From Apostichopus japonicus (taxonomy: Eukaryota > Echinodermata > Holothuroidea > Aspidochirotida > Stichopodidae): DNA of 64,000 bases. Positions 1 through 13,150 of the stretch are shown here, piece after piece; within the stretch, counting starts at the first letter, position 1, and every line of letters begins with the position of its first letter. Where the stretch lies: contig NC_092574.1 of NCBI RefSeq assembly GCF_037975245.1, positions 17,828,713 through 17,892,712 on the forward strand, read 5' to 3'. A model generated the notes under the pieces. The model had not been told where the DNA came from, ran no database searches, and saw nothing but the letters and a program-made list of their open reading frames with translations. The translations under genes and the position numbers were made by a program.

Positions 1-1384
1 TGATTTGGCTGAGAAATCTTGCGGGATGCTCATAACATGAACACGAAGAGCCATTCAAACACACATAGGCCTACCCTTGTATGAACATTGTTATATTACT
101 GTATATGAGTCAAAAGTACTCATGTGCACATGTTAGTTTGATGTCCTGAATTTAAATAGAATTCTCTAGAGTCGTTATAGTTCCTTGTCTTTTATCGATA
201 TTATCCACATGCCGGGATGAAAAGTAAGATTTTAGTTCAATTAAGTTCACTCACGGTTTGAACTATAAGGCAAATACGGACTTCCAATGAGAACGACATG
301 GTAGTTATTGGAAACCGTATATTTAGTGCCGTACTGTGATAGACTGCTATAACCTATTAGATTTTTTTCACTTCGTTTCAATATTGACAATTGAACATAG
401 CACTGTGTTTAGGCCTGGTACATATATACATGGCAGGATTTGTCATTGTGTTAGTCAAAGAGCTTAGGCTTTATGTTTTATGATATGCATCTGCATATAA
501 TGAACAAGCTAAATAATGAACTTAAGGATAGCCTACTATATACATGATCGTGTTAGTATAAAAGGGCCTAGGTTCACGCCGATGCGTAAAATATGTTTTA
601 ATTTAGTGAAAATTAATTCTCACCAAACGCAGTAAAACATTAACACCAAATAGTGAGGATTCACGCTTTGAAAAGTGTCCAAAACTAACCGCTCTCTTGA
701 GGCACTTACCGGAAAACTGATTTTGAGCAAAAGTACGTCTAAATATGTGAATGTTTACACTTTACTTTTAATCATATTGTAGGTATTTTACCCTTGGAAA
801 GAAGAAGAAGAAATTTCTCCTCAAAAAAGTGATCATCCTTGTCACTCTCAACGATTTAATATTCATTCTTTGGAACTTAGCCTAAATGAGTTTTACTCAA
901 TATTTCAATTGATCTATCTGTTTTAGACTTTTTGTTCACCAATGGAGGTTTAGGGATGGAATATGCAAATTAATGACTTTGAATTGACTCAAAATCTCCC
1001 TGCAGACACTTCTTTTCATAAAACATGTCAACCATAATGTGAGAGGCAAATTTGAACTTTTACTTCATGTTTTCAAATTAAATTGGACTGCTTGAAAGTT
1101 AACCATGTAGATTTGTAGTTATAGGATCCAATACCATCGACGCAATTTCCAAAAAGCAATATATATAAAGCCATTTAATGACTACACCAAAACACTTTTG
1201 TAGCATTAAGTATGACCATTGACGATATACGTGTATGCATGCAGGGACTCACATCAGTTATTTATTAGCAGCTCCCTGGTGCATCGACTAGGTGCCAGTA
1301 TGCCAGTATTATATAAGAAGACAATGTTCTTACAGAGGGTCGAAAGGGGTATAAGGCGACCTTATAGTTAGAGTGGTCGAATCT
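1..1384. other. Intergenic DNA, no gene seen
   Basis: A+T-rich sequence. No splice-bounded open frame, RNA gene or mobile-element end could be supported on either strand. Confidence 0.5.
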
Positions 1385-1483
1385 TCACTTTAAGTTTTCT
1401 TTTCCCACCATGACACAATACATAGTGTAATGTAACTCCAAGGAAGAAGATAATGGTTTGTTTCCAGGATATGCGTTTGAACA

Positions 1484-1485
<2 letters not shown>

Positions 1486-1575
<90 letters not shown>
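1486..1575. repeat. (TA)n microsatellite
   Basis: About 45 uninterrupted TA units. Open frames of repeated Tyr-Ile here are artefacts of the dinucleotide. Confidence 0.97.
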
Positions 1576-1578
<3 letters not shown>

Positions 1579-1634
1579 TTTCGGTGATCATGCACTGAAG
1601 AAGATCACTTTCGGTGATCATGCACTGAAGAAGA
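1575..1634. repeat. Two tandem copies of a 30 bp hairpin unit
   Basis: The unit starting GATCACTTTCGGTGATC occurs twice back to back and is followed by GAAGAAGAGC. Each copy is a 6 bp inverted repeat (GATCAC/GTGATC) around a 5-base loop. It directly abuts the (TA)n tract and may be the edge of a larger dispersed repeat. Confidence 0.8.
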
Positions 1635-1777
1635 GCTAGTTTTGCTCGAAAGCTCTGCAAAAACCAAACATTGGCTGTTTTACTTCCAATCACTTACCTA
1701 ATTCAATTATTGTATCTCACTCGAGATCCAGCCTTTCTCTAAATGCAGCATAGTTGTTTAACAGTTTTTCCGTTATT

Positions 1778-1783
<6 letters not shown>

Positions 1784-1864
<81 letters not shown>
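1784..1864. repeat. (TA)n microsatellite
   Basis: About 40 TA units, the second such tract within 400 bp. Confidence 0.97.
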
Positions 1865-1867
<3 letters not shown>

Positions 1868-2101
1868 ATGTGTATCTTATATCATTGTAGTCTTGAATCT
1901 TCATATGGCCATTCAACTTTGATATTTAACAAATGCTCAGTGCCTTCTAAGTCTTATCAAATACTTATTTTAAGTGCTCAGGTAATTTTAGCGAGAAAAG
2001 GTTCTGTCGACACCTATTTTTGTTCTCTAAATCTTTTTTATTTTCCTTGTCACATAAATGATCGTTCTCATCAATTTTATGTAACAGAAGTTACAATATA
2101 A

Positions 2102-2959
2102 AATGATAAGAAAAAAATATATATATTTATAATGCTCGGTTTCCGCATCTGATGAGATTTTCCTTATATTATTTATATCACTTCAGATCAGGAAATGTAT
2201 TTTTAGATCTTATTTTGGGAGGCCTAACACACGGAAGCATCAAAATGATTTATCTTTTAAGTTGTATATGTTCTCTCATGTGGAAGGCGGTTGGTGGGGG
2301 GGGGGGGGGTATAAACCTCGCAAGTGTAATCAACTCAGCCAAGTTTTCAATTGATAAAACAGTTCAATACATGTGGGTAGGAGTAACTTTAAATTACAAC
2401 TCTGATATTGCTTGCAACGACAGTTGATCAAAATATTGCACCAAATGAAACGGCCAACTGGCTTTACATAAAATTAATTTTAAGCAAATACACCTGTAGA
2501 TATACCCTTGCAATCCAATCGGTTATACCTTGGCGACCCAATTTGTAATTACCCTAGTGATATAGTCACGACCCATCAATTTTTAAAAGGTTACAGCTTG
2601 ATGGGCCCATGTTTGGGTTCGCGAACCAGAGTTTTGGGGAACTTTTTCGTCTATAAAACAACAAATATGAACATAAGGCTTTAACCGATATGCCATAACA
2701 TATGTTAGGGGCGCTGAAACAACAAGAAATGATTCCTCTCAAAGCAAATATGTTACATTGCATATTATACATAACATATAGGCCTATATTAAACATGTAT
2801 ACAGTAGCCTATATACTAAGGTGAACAAACACAAAAATCAAATGAAATGTTTAAATGATAATAATCTTTCGTTGTCTATCCGTTTGATTTCTTATCACTT
2901 CGACTTCGGCGATTTTTTAGTATAGAATCGATGAACAATCAGGCGTAATATAATGCTTA
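2102..2959. other. Intergenic DNA with a poly(G) run
   Basis: No supported gene. It contains a homopolymeric G tract near 2297-2310. Confidence 0.45.
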
Positions 2960-3420
2960 CCAGACTCATATATAGAACACCATATAATAGGACTAAAACA
3001 TATTAACACAACAGGATTAAAACACATGAGTTAATACCGTGGGTTATAAATCACCAGCCAATGGCCGAGCTACATTATATATAATTAGCCACTATATAGG
3101 TACGGTATAATACATTAGCAAACAAAGCTACAAAAGGATCGGCTACAATACATTAGCAAATTTGTCGGGCTATAACACATTTGTCGAGAGGGCCACAACA
3201 CCGCACACAAAGAAGTATAGCCTGTCTAAAGCACATTATAGCCAAGATGTCTTCAACACATTATCCAAAATGGCTACAACACACTATCCAATTAGGCTAC
3301 AAGGCATTTGTCAATTAAGATGAGGAACGTTACAATTATTACCCAGTTAGGCTACAAGTCCACAACACATTAACAAATAGGTATACTATACTTAACAGCC
3401 AATTGATTATAACACAATAA
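2960..3420. repeat. Degenerate short tandem repeat, GGCTACAACACATTA-like
   Basis: Variants of GGCTACAACACATTAGC recur irregularly about every 20-45 bp, for example GGCTACAATACATTAGC, GGCTATAACACATT and GGCCACAACAC. It looks like an old, diverged satellite. No coding potential is visible. Confidence 0.6.
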
Positions 3421-3557
3421 GTATCATATCATATCAGCATATTGCCATCATCAGGTTTCACCAGACTCGTGGGACGAGTGAAACAATTATTTCTCTCTCT
3501 CTCTCTCCATTTTGAGATTTCCGCTTATAAAGCTTTCACATTTGGTTGCCAAATTCC

Positions 3558-3818
3558 TGTCATTCTTCAAATGAACATGCTACTTACAGATTGTCTGAAT
3601 AAATTAACTACCCCCGTCGCCTAGCCCCCCCCCCCTACCCTTCAAGAATAAAGCTTGGTAAATTCAGCCGTCAAACACGTTACAGCGGTTGTTACTTTCA
3701 ATACATTTTTAGATCTTAATCTTCTTCTTTTCTCTGATTTTTTTTTATTTTATTACCTAACACTTCTCCAAAATCAGGTTAGAGATTTAAGATATATATA
3801 CTTGAATATACAGAAAAT
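3558..3818 (+). repeat. Direct repeat A, first copy (~250 bp)
   Basis: From TGTCATTCTT through CTTACAGATTGTCTG, a C-tract, AAAGCTTGGTAAATTCAGCC and AGATCTTAATCTTCTT to a TATATACTTGA end. The same order recurs at 3941-4196 with scattered substitutions and C/T-tract length changes. Confidence 0.85.
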
Positions 3819-3821
3819 TGA

Positions 3822-3945
3822 TATTCTTCCGCTGTAATTGACCAAGAAAATGAATTGACAAAGAACTAAAACGCCCTTAAAAAAACTACCATTGATAATC
3901 CAGACAGTTTTAGAGCTCGACAGATTTCGAACGTTAAACGTGTCA
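3822..3945 (+). repeat. Direct repeat B, first copy (~120 bp)
   Basis: It starts TTCTTCCGCTGTAATTGAC, runs through AACGCCCTTAAAAAAAC and ends CGTTAAACGT. It recurs at 5021-5142, so the 3.5-5.2 kb block is a mosaic of duplicated pieces. Confidence 0.85.
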
Positions 3946-4196
3946 TTCTTTCAAATGAATACTTACAGATTGTCTGCAGAAATTAACTACCCCCACCGCC
4001 TAGCCCCCCCCCCCTTCAAGAGTAAAGCTTGGTAAATTCAGCCGTCAAACTCGTTATAACGGTTGTTACTTCCAATACATTTCTAGATCTTAATCTTCTT
4101 TTTTTCTTTTTTCTGTTTTTGATTTTATTTCCTAACACTTCAAAAAAATCAGATTAAAGAGTTAAGATATATATATATATACTTGACTATTCGGAA
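3941..4196 (+). repeat. Direct repeat A, second copy
   Basis: Diverged second copy of 3558-3818, about 383 bp downstream. The main differences are C-, T- and TA-tract lengths. Confidence 0.85.
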
Positions 4197-5020
4197 ATAG
4201 GTTTTGTAAAACCTCATCGAAAATGATGTTAACATCTCTTACTTTGAATTATATATTACAGTGACGTGACACATAAATCGGCGACTTCGTGAAACTTGAA
4301 AATCTCTTGAAAGTGGATTTTTTTTTTCTCCCAAATGTCAAATTAATCATTAGACAATTTCTGAATAATGCTTCTCGCGATGTTGAAGCAGGTATAAGAT
4401 TTCACTATTTACAGAAGGAAGGAAATGTTATCTTCTGCTATGTAACTTGTCCAGCTACGTTATGTTTATAATCGGGTTGAACGGCTTGGGGGTAAGGTGC
4501 GATGTTGGGACGGGGGTGTGTTAGGGAATGTGCGGGGGTTTCACTTTACATCTGAACAGTTGTTTCTTCAGAGGCAAAAGTAGATGGATAAATATCTAGT
4601 TTTCGAATAACACTGAAGCTTCAACAATTAAAGTAATTGAGAAAGGAAAAAGATAGTGGGAAATTGGAAATTGGAAAAATGTGTGTGTGTGGGGGGGGGG
4701 GGGGGCGGGGGTTACCACATTCACCTTCCTTTATTGATCGTGCAAAGTCAGATGAAGCCATTCTTTCCTTCGTGGATGAAGTATATTCCTGCGAGGATTC
4801 CCTAAATTTCTTTCGCTTACTACTTAGGTTTACAAGATCGTCCACGTTTACCATGGGTGATGCCATTTTATCTTGTTCTTATCCTTCTTCATTTTCCTTT
4901 TAACGGCGACTTCAAGGGTGATTGCAATCACAAATTGGCGCGTATGAAACATAGTTGCTATGACAACACTTACGATGACGTAGAATTGAGGAGCATGTTC
5001 GTCCTACAAGAAAGTGGATC

Positions 5021-5142
5021 TTCTTCCGCTGTAATTGACTAAGGAGCTGAATTGACAAAGAAAGTAAAAACGCCCTTAAAAAAAAACTACCATTGATAAT
5101 CCAAGAGAGTTTTAGAGCTAAACATGTTTCGAATGTTAAACG
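5021..5142 (+). repeat. Direct repeat B, second copy
   Basis: Second copy of 3822-3945, with the same TTCTTCCGCTGTAATTGAC start and a longer A run after CGCCCTTA. Confidence 0.85.
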
Positions 5143-5658
5143 TATTAAGAGTATCCCAATGTACAAACATAATCTGTCAATTCATTGAAATTGTCAATGT
5201 GCTTTGAAAAAAGCGAAAAGTATATCACCTTAATAAAAGATCATTTTTGAGTTGTAACTATTATGTACCGGAGAACCGTACCAATCTAACCAAAGCAGTT
5301 AATATATTTACAACCTTTAATTGGCTATTACTCACAGTGACATACACACGGATTTCAAAGGTGTGTGGGAGAGCGGGAGTACGTTTCAAATATCACAGGG
5401 CCGCAGCACCCCTCATGCATAAGCCCCTGCTAAATTACGAAAAGGCAGATGCATGGTTATAGGGAAAGCACCATTTGACTTCTACTTTTCTCTGTGCGAG
5501 AGGTCGCCAAGATCCCCGGCCCTTCATGGGAGTCCGTTTCAACGACCCCAGCGCCCCCGCCCCACCCCCATTCTCCCAGTTTCGGATGCCCTTGTTCTTG
5601 CAATGTCATTCATCCTTTTCTTCTTTCTTCTCTTTTACTCTTCTTTGTCATATCTTAG

Positions 5659-5844
5659 GTGGCAAGCATCGTTCAAGGATATGCTCCAGAGGATGTCGGG
5701 TCTCGAGTCATGTCAAACATGAACGGGCGATCGTCCCGCGGCTACAGTCAGGGACCGCCGAGTCGTACCGACCGGCTAGGTGAACCCACGTGTACCCATT
5801 CGGTGTCGCTGGAGCCAACATCAGACGCTCGGCTCGGTGTGTAG
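5659..5844 (+). CDS. Candidate terminal coding exon of an unidentified gene
   Basis: A long C/T tract ends in ATATCTTAG at 5658. It is followed by an open frame of about 61 codons (start VASIVQGYAPEDVGSR, end TSDARLGV) closed by TAG. Third codon positions are G/C-rich, unlike the A+T-rich flanks and like the exons of the gene at 13.9-16.5 kb. The peptide is polar, rich in Ser, Arg and Gly, with no domain I recognise. No upstream exon could be linked, so any partner exons would be unlinked ones in 1-5600 or beyond the left edge. The acceptor and base composition are what is seen; coding status is inferred. Confidence 0.33.
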   Translation: MASIVQGYAPEDVGSRVMSNMNGRSSRGYSQGPPSRTDRLGEPTCTHSVSLEPTSDARLGV

Positions 5845-6539
5845 AGACGATCACCGACTTAGCGGGCAAAGCAGAATCTCGCTGGTGTTGCTTTCTGTTT
5901 TCGGCACTAAAAGATGAATGATAGCGCAGCTGGTTCATGAAATAGCGCCCTCGAAGAATGAAGACGACGATTACCCATATTTTGGGGGTTACGCGTACTG
6001 CATGCATTTCGGTTACAACCCTCCCCCTCCTCCCAACCCCCTCCTAGACAAAAAATGCTTCGCGCTTTGGATGTAGAAGGTACTCGTGTAAAGGGACTTG
6101 TTCTGAGTTTGCAGCTATCAACGTTACCCTTAGCAACCCTACAACCAAGACCGGATTTACAACTATAACCGGGTCTATAGGCCCTATTTATCCTTTGACT
6201 GAAGACATATCCATCAAATTAACCTTTCTTTTTCTGGAGATCATTTTCAAAGTCGACAAGGATGTCCTGGAAGTCACGATGTATTTCGTCAAATGGTTGG
6301 GAATGTACGAATCATTAATACATACACTTGACACGGGGGTGAATCTATTTGCATAATTACATGAAGCCTCATGTTACTTTGTGGGAAATTTACCAAAGTT
6401 CGGGGCTGCGAAAAGTTTGCGGGGCCCTATAGGCTATGGCCTACTTTGTCTATGTCGTAACCTAACACTGCCTACAACTTGTAAAGACCGAGACAATGGA
6501 GGAAATAAGAGGGCCTATGTAAACCATACCTCAAACAAA
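5845..6539. other. No gene seen
   Basis: It could be 3' UTR of the candidate exon at its start. C-rich tracts near 6020. No supported feature otherwise. Confidence 0.35.
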
Positions 6540-6850
6540 GAATCAACTACAAAATTCTTCATGGGCAAACACCTCAATATTTGTGTGATCTTATCTCCCC
6601 TTACAAGCCAACTCGTTCTCTCCGCTCTCAACATGTTAATCTCCTAATTGAGCCTTGCTTCAAATTCAGTGGATACGATGGTCCAGAATTTTCTATAACT
6701 GGAACTCGTTTTTGGAATTCCATGCCTCATGAACTCAGACATTGCCACTCACTGAACAGTTTCAAGAAAGCCTTCTTCCTTCAAGGCGCCTTTGAAGTGT
6801 TCCACGATATCAGCGCTTTATAAATACAGATTGATGATGCTGATCTATAT
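6540..6850 (+). pseudogene. LINE reverse-transcriptase C-terminal fragment
   Basis: A frame reading TPQYLCDLISPYKPTRSLRS, then FSITGTRFWNSMPHELRH and LNSFKKAFFLQ, matches the conserved tail of Jockey/CR1-type non-LTR reverse transcriptases (pattern YGxRxFSxxGPxLWNSLPxxLRxxxSLxxFKxxLK). No RT catalytic motifs remain, so this is a 5'-truncated copy. The frame ends at GCGCTTTATAAATAC, a motif also seen at the 3' ends of retroelements near 22.1 kb (minus strand) and 38.26 kb. Family-level assignment is fair; the clade is uncertain. Confidence 0.7.
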
Positions 6851-7375
6851 GTACTATATGATGTTGAAGAAAAATAACCAACTTTCTTTTCAGTTAACAT
6901 AATTTGCTCACTCAAAATCACAAATCACTCACATTAGTTCCCTTCTCTCCTCCGTCTGCCCCCCCCCCACCCCACTTGATGAACAACTATGGCTACATCA
7001 CTCTCTATCACCCGTGTACCATGGAAGTATGGTTATACATTAGTGCTTTCACTGGACTGTCCCGGCTCGCATGCAGAGCTCAGTCAATAGTAATGTTGAA
7101 TGCCTCGTTTAAGGCGAGGTACCTGCCTTGATGTGTTTACGTAAAGCATGAATATGCGTGTTACCGATGAGAAAAGGTGCTCTGGTTTCGATTTCTAGGC
7201 TTTGAGGGAAATTTGTGATTATGTCGTTAATGCTGGATATTAATAACTTGATTGTATAATGACGTTTATGTAGAAACAACACAGGATGTGTACTATTGAT
7301 AAGGCGGGAAAGGTAAGCCAAAACAAACACACAGTATTTAAGGCAGATATTAACTCTTATTTTCCACATGTAGTA

Positions 7376-7640
7376 ACAACCGGTTGGGACAATCTGCAGG
7401 TTCGGGGTTCGATCCCCGGCCCAGGTCATAGTAAGGTGGGTTTTTCATCCAAGAGCAATCTACGGTTTTCCCATCTGGAAATGACTTTCTAAATGGAAAA
7501 GATTCCAAATTTGAGTAAAATGTTGAATTGGAAGCCACCGGACGTGACAGTTGTAATCTATAAGCCCTTGCGGGTTCCTCCCACATTCGTGGTCGCTTTA
7601 GCGTCGTAAACATAACTGACTGGTTATGATGATTATATTT
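7376..7640 (+). mobile_element. tRNA-type SINE
   Basis: A pol III B-box-like GGTTCGATCCC lies at about 7404, in a T-arm-like GGGGTTCGATCCCC context. It is followed by a non-tRNA body (AAGGTGGGTTTTTCATCC, TCTACGGTTTTCCC, GGAAGCCACCGGACGTGAC, TCGCTTTAGCGTCGTAAACA) and a short A/T-rich tandem tail of GATGATTAT-like units. The A box is degenerate or lost, so the 5' boundary is approximate. No clear target-site duplication was found. Confidence 0.6.
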
Positions 7641-10600
7641 ATGATGATTATTGTTCCGAACTTCAGTAAACTCGATAAATTTAGCTAGAAGTTTACAAAC
7701 ATAATTTGTTGGAGTTTCTAACTTTCCAAATAAGTTTTATTCACATATATTTGGAGGATGACTAAAAAAAAGAAGATTAACAGTTGACTCACTCGGCATC
7801 CCCCCCCCCATCCCCACGGTATTGGGCAGTAAAGTCAGCCTAAAATGTTGAATATTCGTGACGAGTGGTTGCTGTGACATATATCTATATATTGCAATGG
7901 AGGTGTGGGGGGGGGGGGGTTAACCTACAACCATCAAACAGTCTCTGGAAGGTCATAAATTGATCCAACAAAGCTTATGTGACGTACGATGACTTTTACA
8001 GATATGACTGCTCTGGGTGTCTGTGTTTTTAACATATGCATATACTGCAGAGGTTAAACCGTCCTGAATGTGTGTTAACATGTGTGCTTAATTAATATCT
8101 GCATCTGCATGGAAGAGCATGGAGGTTTGGGCAGTTTGTTTTAATAATTGGCTACAAACACTTTGGAATTTCAAAAAGTAAAAACTCCTCATGGTATCCT
8201 TCGATGTCCTCACATAACTAGACTATAAGGTTATATTCAATGAATGAAGCCTTTTCAGGTTTATTCATTGCGTGACGTCATGAACGGGAAAGCCGTTGAA
8301 TCCATAACGAACATTTTAGAATCATCCAGAGTAGAATAACAAGTATAAGTGGTAGTATATACGTGACTAGATACGCCAACGTGAATAAATTGATCATCAA
8401 TTTCCATCATGTTCTTCTTTGGCGCTCCATAAAATAGTTGAGGACGTTTACGATATGGTTTGAATCAACTACGAGCTTACTTAACACGTATTTCGACGCC
8501 ATTGACATGAATTATTTATGTATAATTTTTGCGACGACGGTATAGGAGGTTTTAGTGTCAGCATCAGGAACTCTCATGCCATCCCTGACCCCTCTTCATC
8601 ACCGCACCCCCCCCCCCCCACATGCATACATACACATCTCTGTAGTTAAGTCGCTAATATCTTCTCTTACCGAAAAGCATTTTGATAGTTACTCTTCCGA
8701 CAGGATCTTGAGTAAATTCCAAGAGTTCCAAATGTTAGTATTACTGCTTCATTTCTATCAGTAGAACAGGTTGCCTATGATTATAGCACGTGACTTTCGC
8801 AAGGCACTATATGTTGAGGAACTATAAAGCGCCAACATCAAAAATAATTCCAAATCAAAACGTAAACTTTTTTGATTAAAAAAAAAGGCATTTTTCATGT
8901 TGAAAAAAGAACAATTTGAAAGAAAATCAAACTCTTAGTAGCAGCTTGTATCATGTTATCGACAATGTCGTTAAAGGAAGTCATCCGCCTGAGACTTTTT
9001 TTTCTTCTCCCTCTCACTTAATTAAAATGTTTAATGAGCGAATGATAAATGAATTTGAAATCAATGTTTAATCATTTTCGTCGCCCAGAAACGTAGTTTG
9101 ACAATAGTGTATATGCTGCATACGTAAAAAATTACATGGAAACATTTCTAAAATATTCGCCGCTCTTAGTTTATTATTTGAAATGAAAACATGATAACTA
9201 TTCGTGGTAAATAATTCACATTGTTATGGTATATTGTATTCTAACTATCGTCAAGAATTATCAGAAATAAGCCTGAAACGTGGTTCTTAACTCAACATAT
9301 AGAAACCCTGTGCTTTTTTGATACATTTTGTTTATGCATGTCTTTCAGACATCCATGTATAATTTCCATTAATTATCTGGTCTGGTTGCGATTATACTAC
9401 GTATAGCAAGAAAAAAAAAACAATGTCAGCCTTCCTGACTAAGCTAGAAATTCGACTTAGTAATGACTGTATATGTATGTCTTGCTAAGTTACGTCATTA
9501 CGTACAAGATGATCAAGGTATATACGGAACGATGCACTATCCACATTAATGTTATCCCCGCAATGTTTCATTGACGCTGCGACGCTAATAGGAAATAATT
9601 GTAGAGACAATGTGATTACACAAGCAAGACAAGACGAAAATGATCAAATACAACAGACATTAGCTATCTACCTTTTTGGTTCACAAGTTGTAGCGGAAAT
9701 GTTTTCTACTATTTTTAATTCTTATATTCGATTTCTTCGATCGAAGAGAGTGGTTTTCACCCGTCAATCTCAGGAGGGATTATGTATGCTCGATATGGTT
9801 GATGAATAATTGGGGCAGAATCAGGGGTGCCCCCCCCCCACCAATCCTTGATGATGTATTGCTTATTGCGTCATTAAGGAGAATCATTGATGATACGGTA
9901 CGGTATATAAACACGTTATATATTGAACCGCATTAAAGCGGCAAACATAACAAAACGACTGGACATAGAAAGGACCTACATTAATATTGTTGTATTTTGT
10001 ATTTTTTTCGTATGGAAAACTTTCGATTCCATACTGGAAATATGGGATGACATGTAGCAGAAGTTATTTTTGTGTGTCTACGTCGGTTTTCTGTGTCACC
10101 GGTACCACTAAAACCCTCAAACACACACGCAATACCAACACACACACACACACTTGAACCTTTTCTCCTCCCCTACCTCACTGGAGTAATGGCATGACGG
10201 TAACCTAACATATTTTGATGTATCAATTAAAAACAAAACGGTGTGTCGGTGCTACATGGTTTCTCGAAAGCATTTCAAGGTAAGAAACGTCGCTATTACA
10301 AAGATAGTATTGAAGTTGATATACATTTAACACCATGTTAACCCCCCTCCCTCCCCTACTCCTCCTTTCTACAAACACCATCATTACTATTACCTCTAAT
10401 TCGTCCTTCCATTCCACCCTCTTTTCTGTTGAAGTTTTATGTTGGATCTGTGTAAGTCTAAGTTGCCCAGCCACTTTAATTAATAAATGAGACTCTGATT
10501 TTCTGAAAAATCAAAATTGACATAGAAATACAACACGTGATGATAACAATGTTTTCTTACGAAATTTCAAAATAACATTTGTGCGAAATGTCACCCTTTA

Positions 10601-10690
10601 AAACAGATTTGGTAAAGAGGTCAATAGATCAACACACCAGGCAAATTCCACTTCACGACCTTTTACACATTCATTTTATATATAATTTTT
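7641..10690. other. Intergenic DNA, no gene seen
   Basis: Several poly(C)/poly(G) runs (near 7801, 7908, 8607 and 9830) and a short (CA)n near 10140. Open frames up to 86 codons (9549-9809) have no recognisable domain or splice context. Confidence 0.45.
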
Positions 10691-10693
10691 ACA

Positions 10694-10800
10694 CATATTC
10701 ATATATATACATATATATATATAGTCATATATATAGTCATATATATATAGTTATATATATAGTCATATATATAGTCATATATATATATATTTACATATAA
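10694..10800. repeat. AT-rich microsatellite with ATATATATAGTC units
   Basis: TA runs broken at regular spacing by GTC or GTT, forming a 12-16 bp compound repeat. Confidence 0.9.
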
Positions 10801-13019
10801 TCAGAAGTGGAACTAGCTTCAAGGAAAGCAGTCCCTACTATCGAGGGATTATTATTTTAGTTATTTTTTTTTTGCTTCATTTTATCATCCTTTAATGGAT
10901 GACTTTAGTGTGGCTGTTTTGTTTGTGTGCGTTTACGTGTGTGTGTATTAATAAATAAGTACAACAGTTTTAATGCAGGTCAGCTTTCTATATCTATTGT
11001 GGTTCTCAAGATATTGATCTTTAAAAAGATGCTTTATAAATGTATGGACTGCTCCTTTAACGCAGATTTGATGATGATATCAGCTTCTCCCGTCAAACCT
11101 TCTAACTGTTTATCTATTTATGACTTTTTCAAAAATAAATTAAAGATAACCATCAGACACATAAAGGCGAATGTCAACACCATTTGGCCGTTATAACTTT
11201 GTAATGCAATGCTTAAATGTCATATGAGGCTACAATAGGGTTATGTTTTCCATTCAAATTTATATTGGTTGATAGAAGCTGACCTAATTGGATACTGTTA
11301 AACTAGGAAGTCCATCCACTTTGAGTGTTAACCCTCCGATTTTTAAGGTTAATAATTCCGCAAAATTCAAAGTAAAATTAAGGCTTCTTCTGGACTGATA
11401 GTGACAGAATTTGCATTTAATAGAGTAGTACACGGTTTCTTGATAGGCGGTATGCGGGTCGAATCTGGTCAGTGAATAATTTGAGTCCAACTAAATCTGT
11501 CAAGAATCTTGCATTAATCGGTTACTGTGGGCGCTTAATATCTTAAGCTGGAGCGCCCTGTCTGTCGGCCTAATCTACACATTACTAAATCTAGAGTGCA
11601 AACTTGGTTCTCTCGGGAAATTAGTCAACCGATGTTTGTGATTGATCCTTGTATAAATGTACTTGAGAACTCATGTATGGTCTGTATAAGGTACCGTATA
11701 TCACATTTGTTGTTGTGCCTTCAGTCATACTTTATGATGAAACTGATAATAAGGCTGAATTCGACAAATTATTCATGGCACTCACGTATAGGAGCTATAC
11801 TTCCATGTTCAGGTCACATGTTATCCTCGTAGATATTTATAGGACAGAAACTTTAAACTCGAAAGAGATTTCAGCAAATTAGCTGGCAAACATCCGGGAA
11901 GTTAAAACGTGAATATATGAATATAGGCTACTATAGTTACTGCTACAATTAACTGCCCGGTATGTTTTAAATATGTCTTAAAATTGATATATGGATCCGT
12001 ATTGCACATTTTTCAAAAATAAAAAACAAAATAAAAAAATCACAATAAAATCCAAAAAAGAAAATAAGTTATGTGTTGTTATTATTGGTCTTATAGATTT
12101 TATTCGGTGGGTTATTGTTTCATAAATTAACATGGATGTAATGTATTACGTTAAGCCATAAAAACTTGTTTACTTAGCATGTATATTAAAGTGTCGTTAA
12201 GTATTGCAAATTAATATTTGTCTTCTTTATTGAATCATCTTTACAAAAAATAACTGAGCAACATGGCGGCTTAGAATTATATCGTCTGATATTTTGTCCA
12301 GTTGGAAACCGCGGGAAATTGATCGGAGTAACTTTGTGTGTGTAAATTGACGCATTTTGTAAATGTTTATTGCAGTGTAATGTCATGCTGTGCATGATTC
12401 AAGTTAAATAGTTTCATGTGCTTTAACGCAACGTGAAATCAAAGGCTGGTGAAGGGTCCAACGTAAATATGATAGGATTTTTCTCGTAGGAAATGTTTGA
12501 CGCATTCCTCACGTGATACCCACGTGATATGCGCTGACCCTCTAGAGAATGTTTCATTTTTATTTGATTAATATTATTTTTTTATTAAATTTATTTATAA
12601 TGATGTTTACATTCACACTTTCGTTTTATCATGTTGAACAGTGCTAGCACGTACGTTGCCAATATATTTTATGTGTGTGTGTGTGCGTGTGTGTGTTTGT
12701 GCGAAATTGTTTTCGGTTACGTATACGAGGCTCTTGCAATGGGCTAAATATAGATATACATATAAATATATAATATAAAAGTAAAATGCCATGTACTATT
12801 TGGAAATTCTTGCATTAACTGTAAGAATGAATATTGTAAAGCACGGACTTGGAAAGACAAAATAAAACAGTTGAACAATCTTGTTACACTCTTTCTTGCT
12901 TTATTCTTGCGATTCGGTCAAGTGCATGGTTAAAGTAACTGGTTTACAGTCTTGTATCAAGTCAAGGCCCATGGCAAGCCAATTGTCCAATAAATCGGGG
13001 GAAAACACCGTTTTATCGG
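10801..13019. other. Intergenic DNA, no gene seen
   Basis: A+T-rich, with a (TG)n-like tract near 12672. No gene or element boundary supported. Confidence 0.45.
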
Positions 13020-13150
13020 TAATCTAGGTCTATCAATTGATAATTTAGGTCAATCAATTGGTAAACCAGGTTAATCAGCCGAGAATCCAGGTTTATTATA
13101 ATAATCTTGATTAACCGGGCTTATCAATCGATCAATCAATCAATCAAAAT
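13020..13150. repeat. Degenerate tandem repeat ending in (ATCA)n
   Basis: Loose repeats of AGGTCTATCAATTGATAAT-like units of about 20 bp pass into CAATCAATCAATCAA. Confidence 0.6.

Noticed and set aside
1385-2101. Open frames rich in Tyr-Ile
   Set aside because: They are translations of the TA microsatellites and have no other content.
4725-4866. Minus-strand frame starting MASPMVNVDDLVNLSS with an AAG|GTGAAT donor
   Set aside because: Polar and exon-like, but there is no linked downstream exon or homology. Left as unproven.
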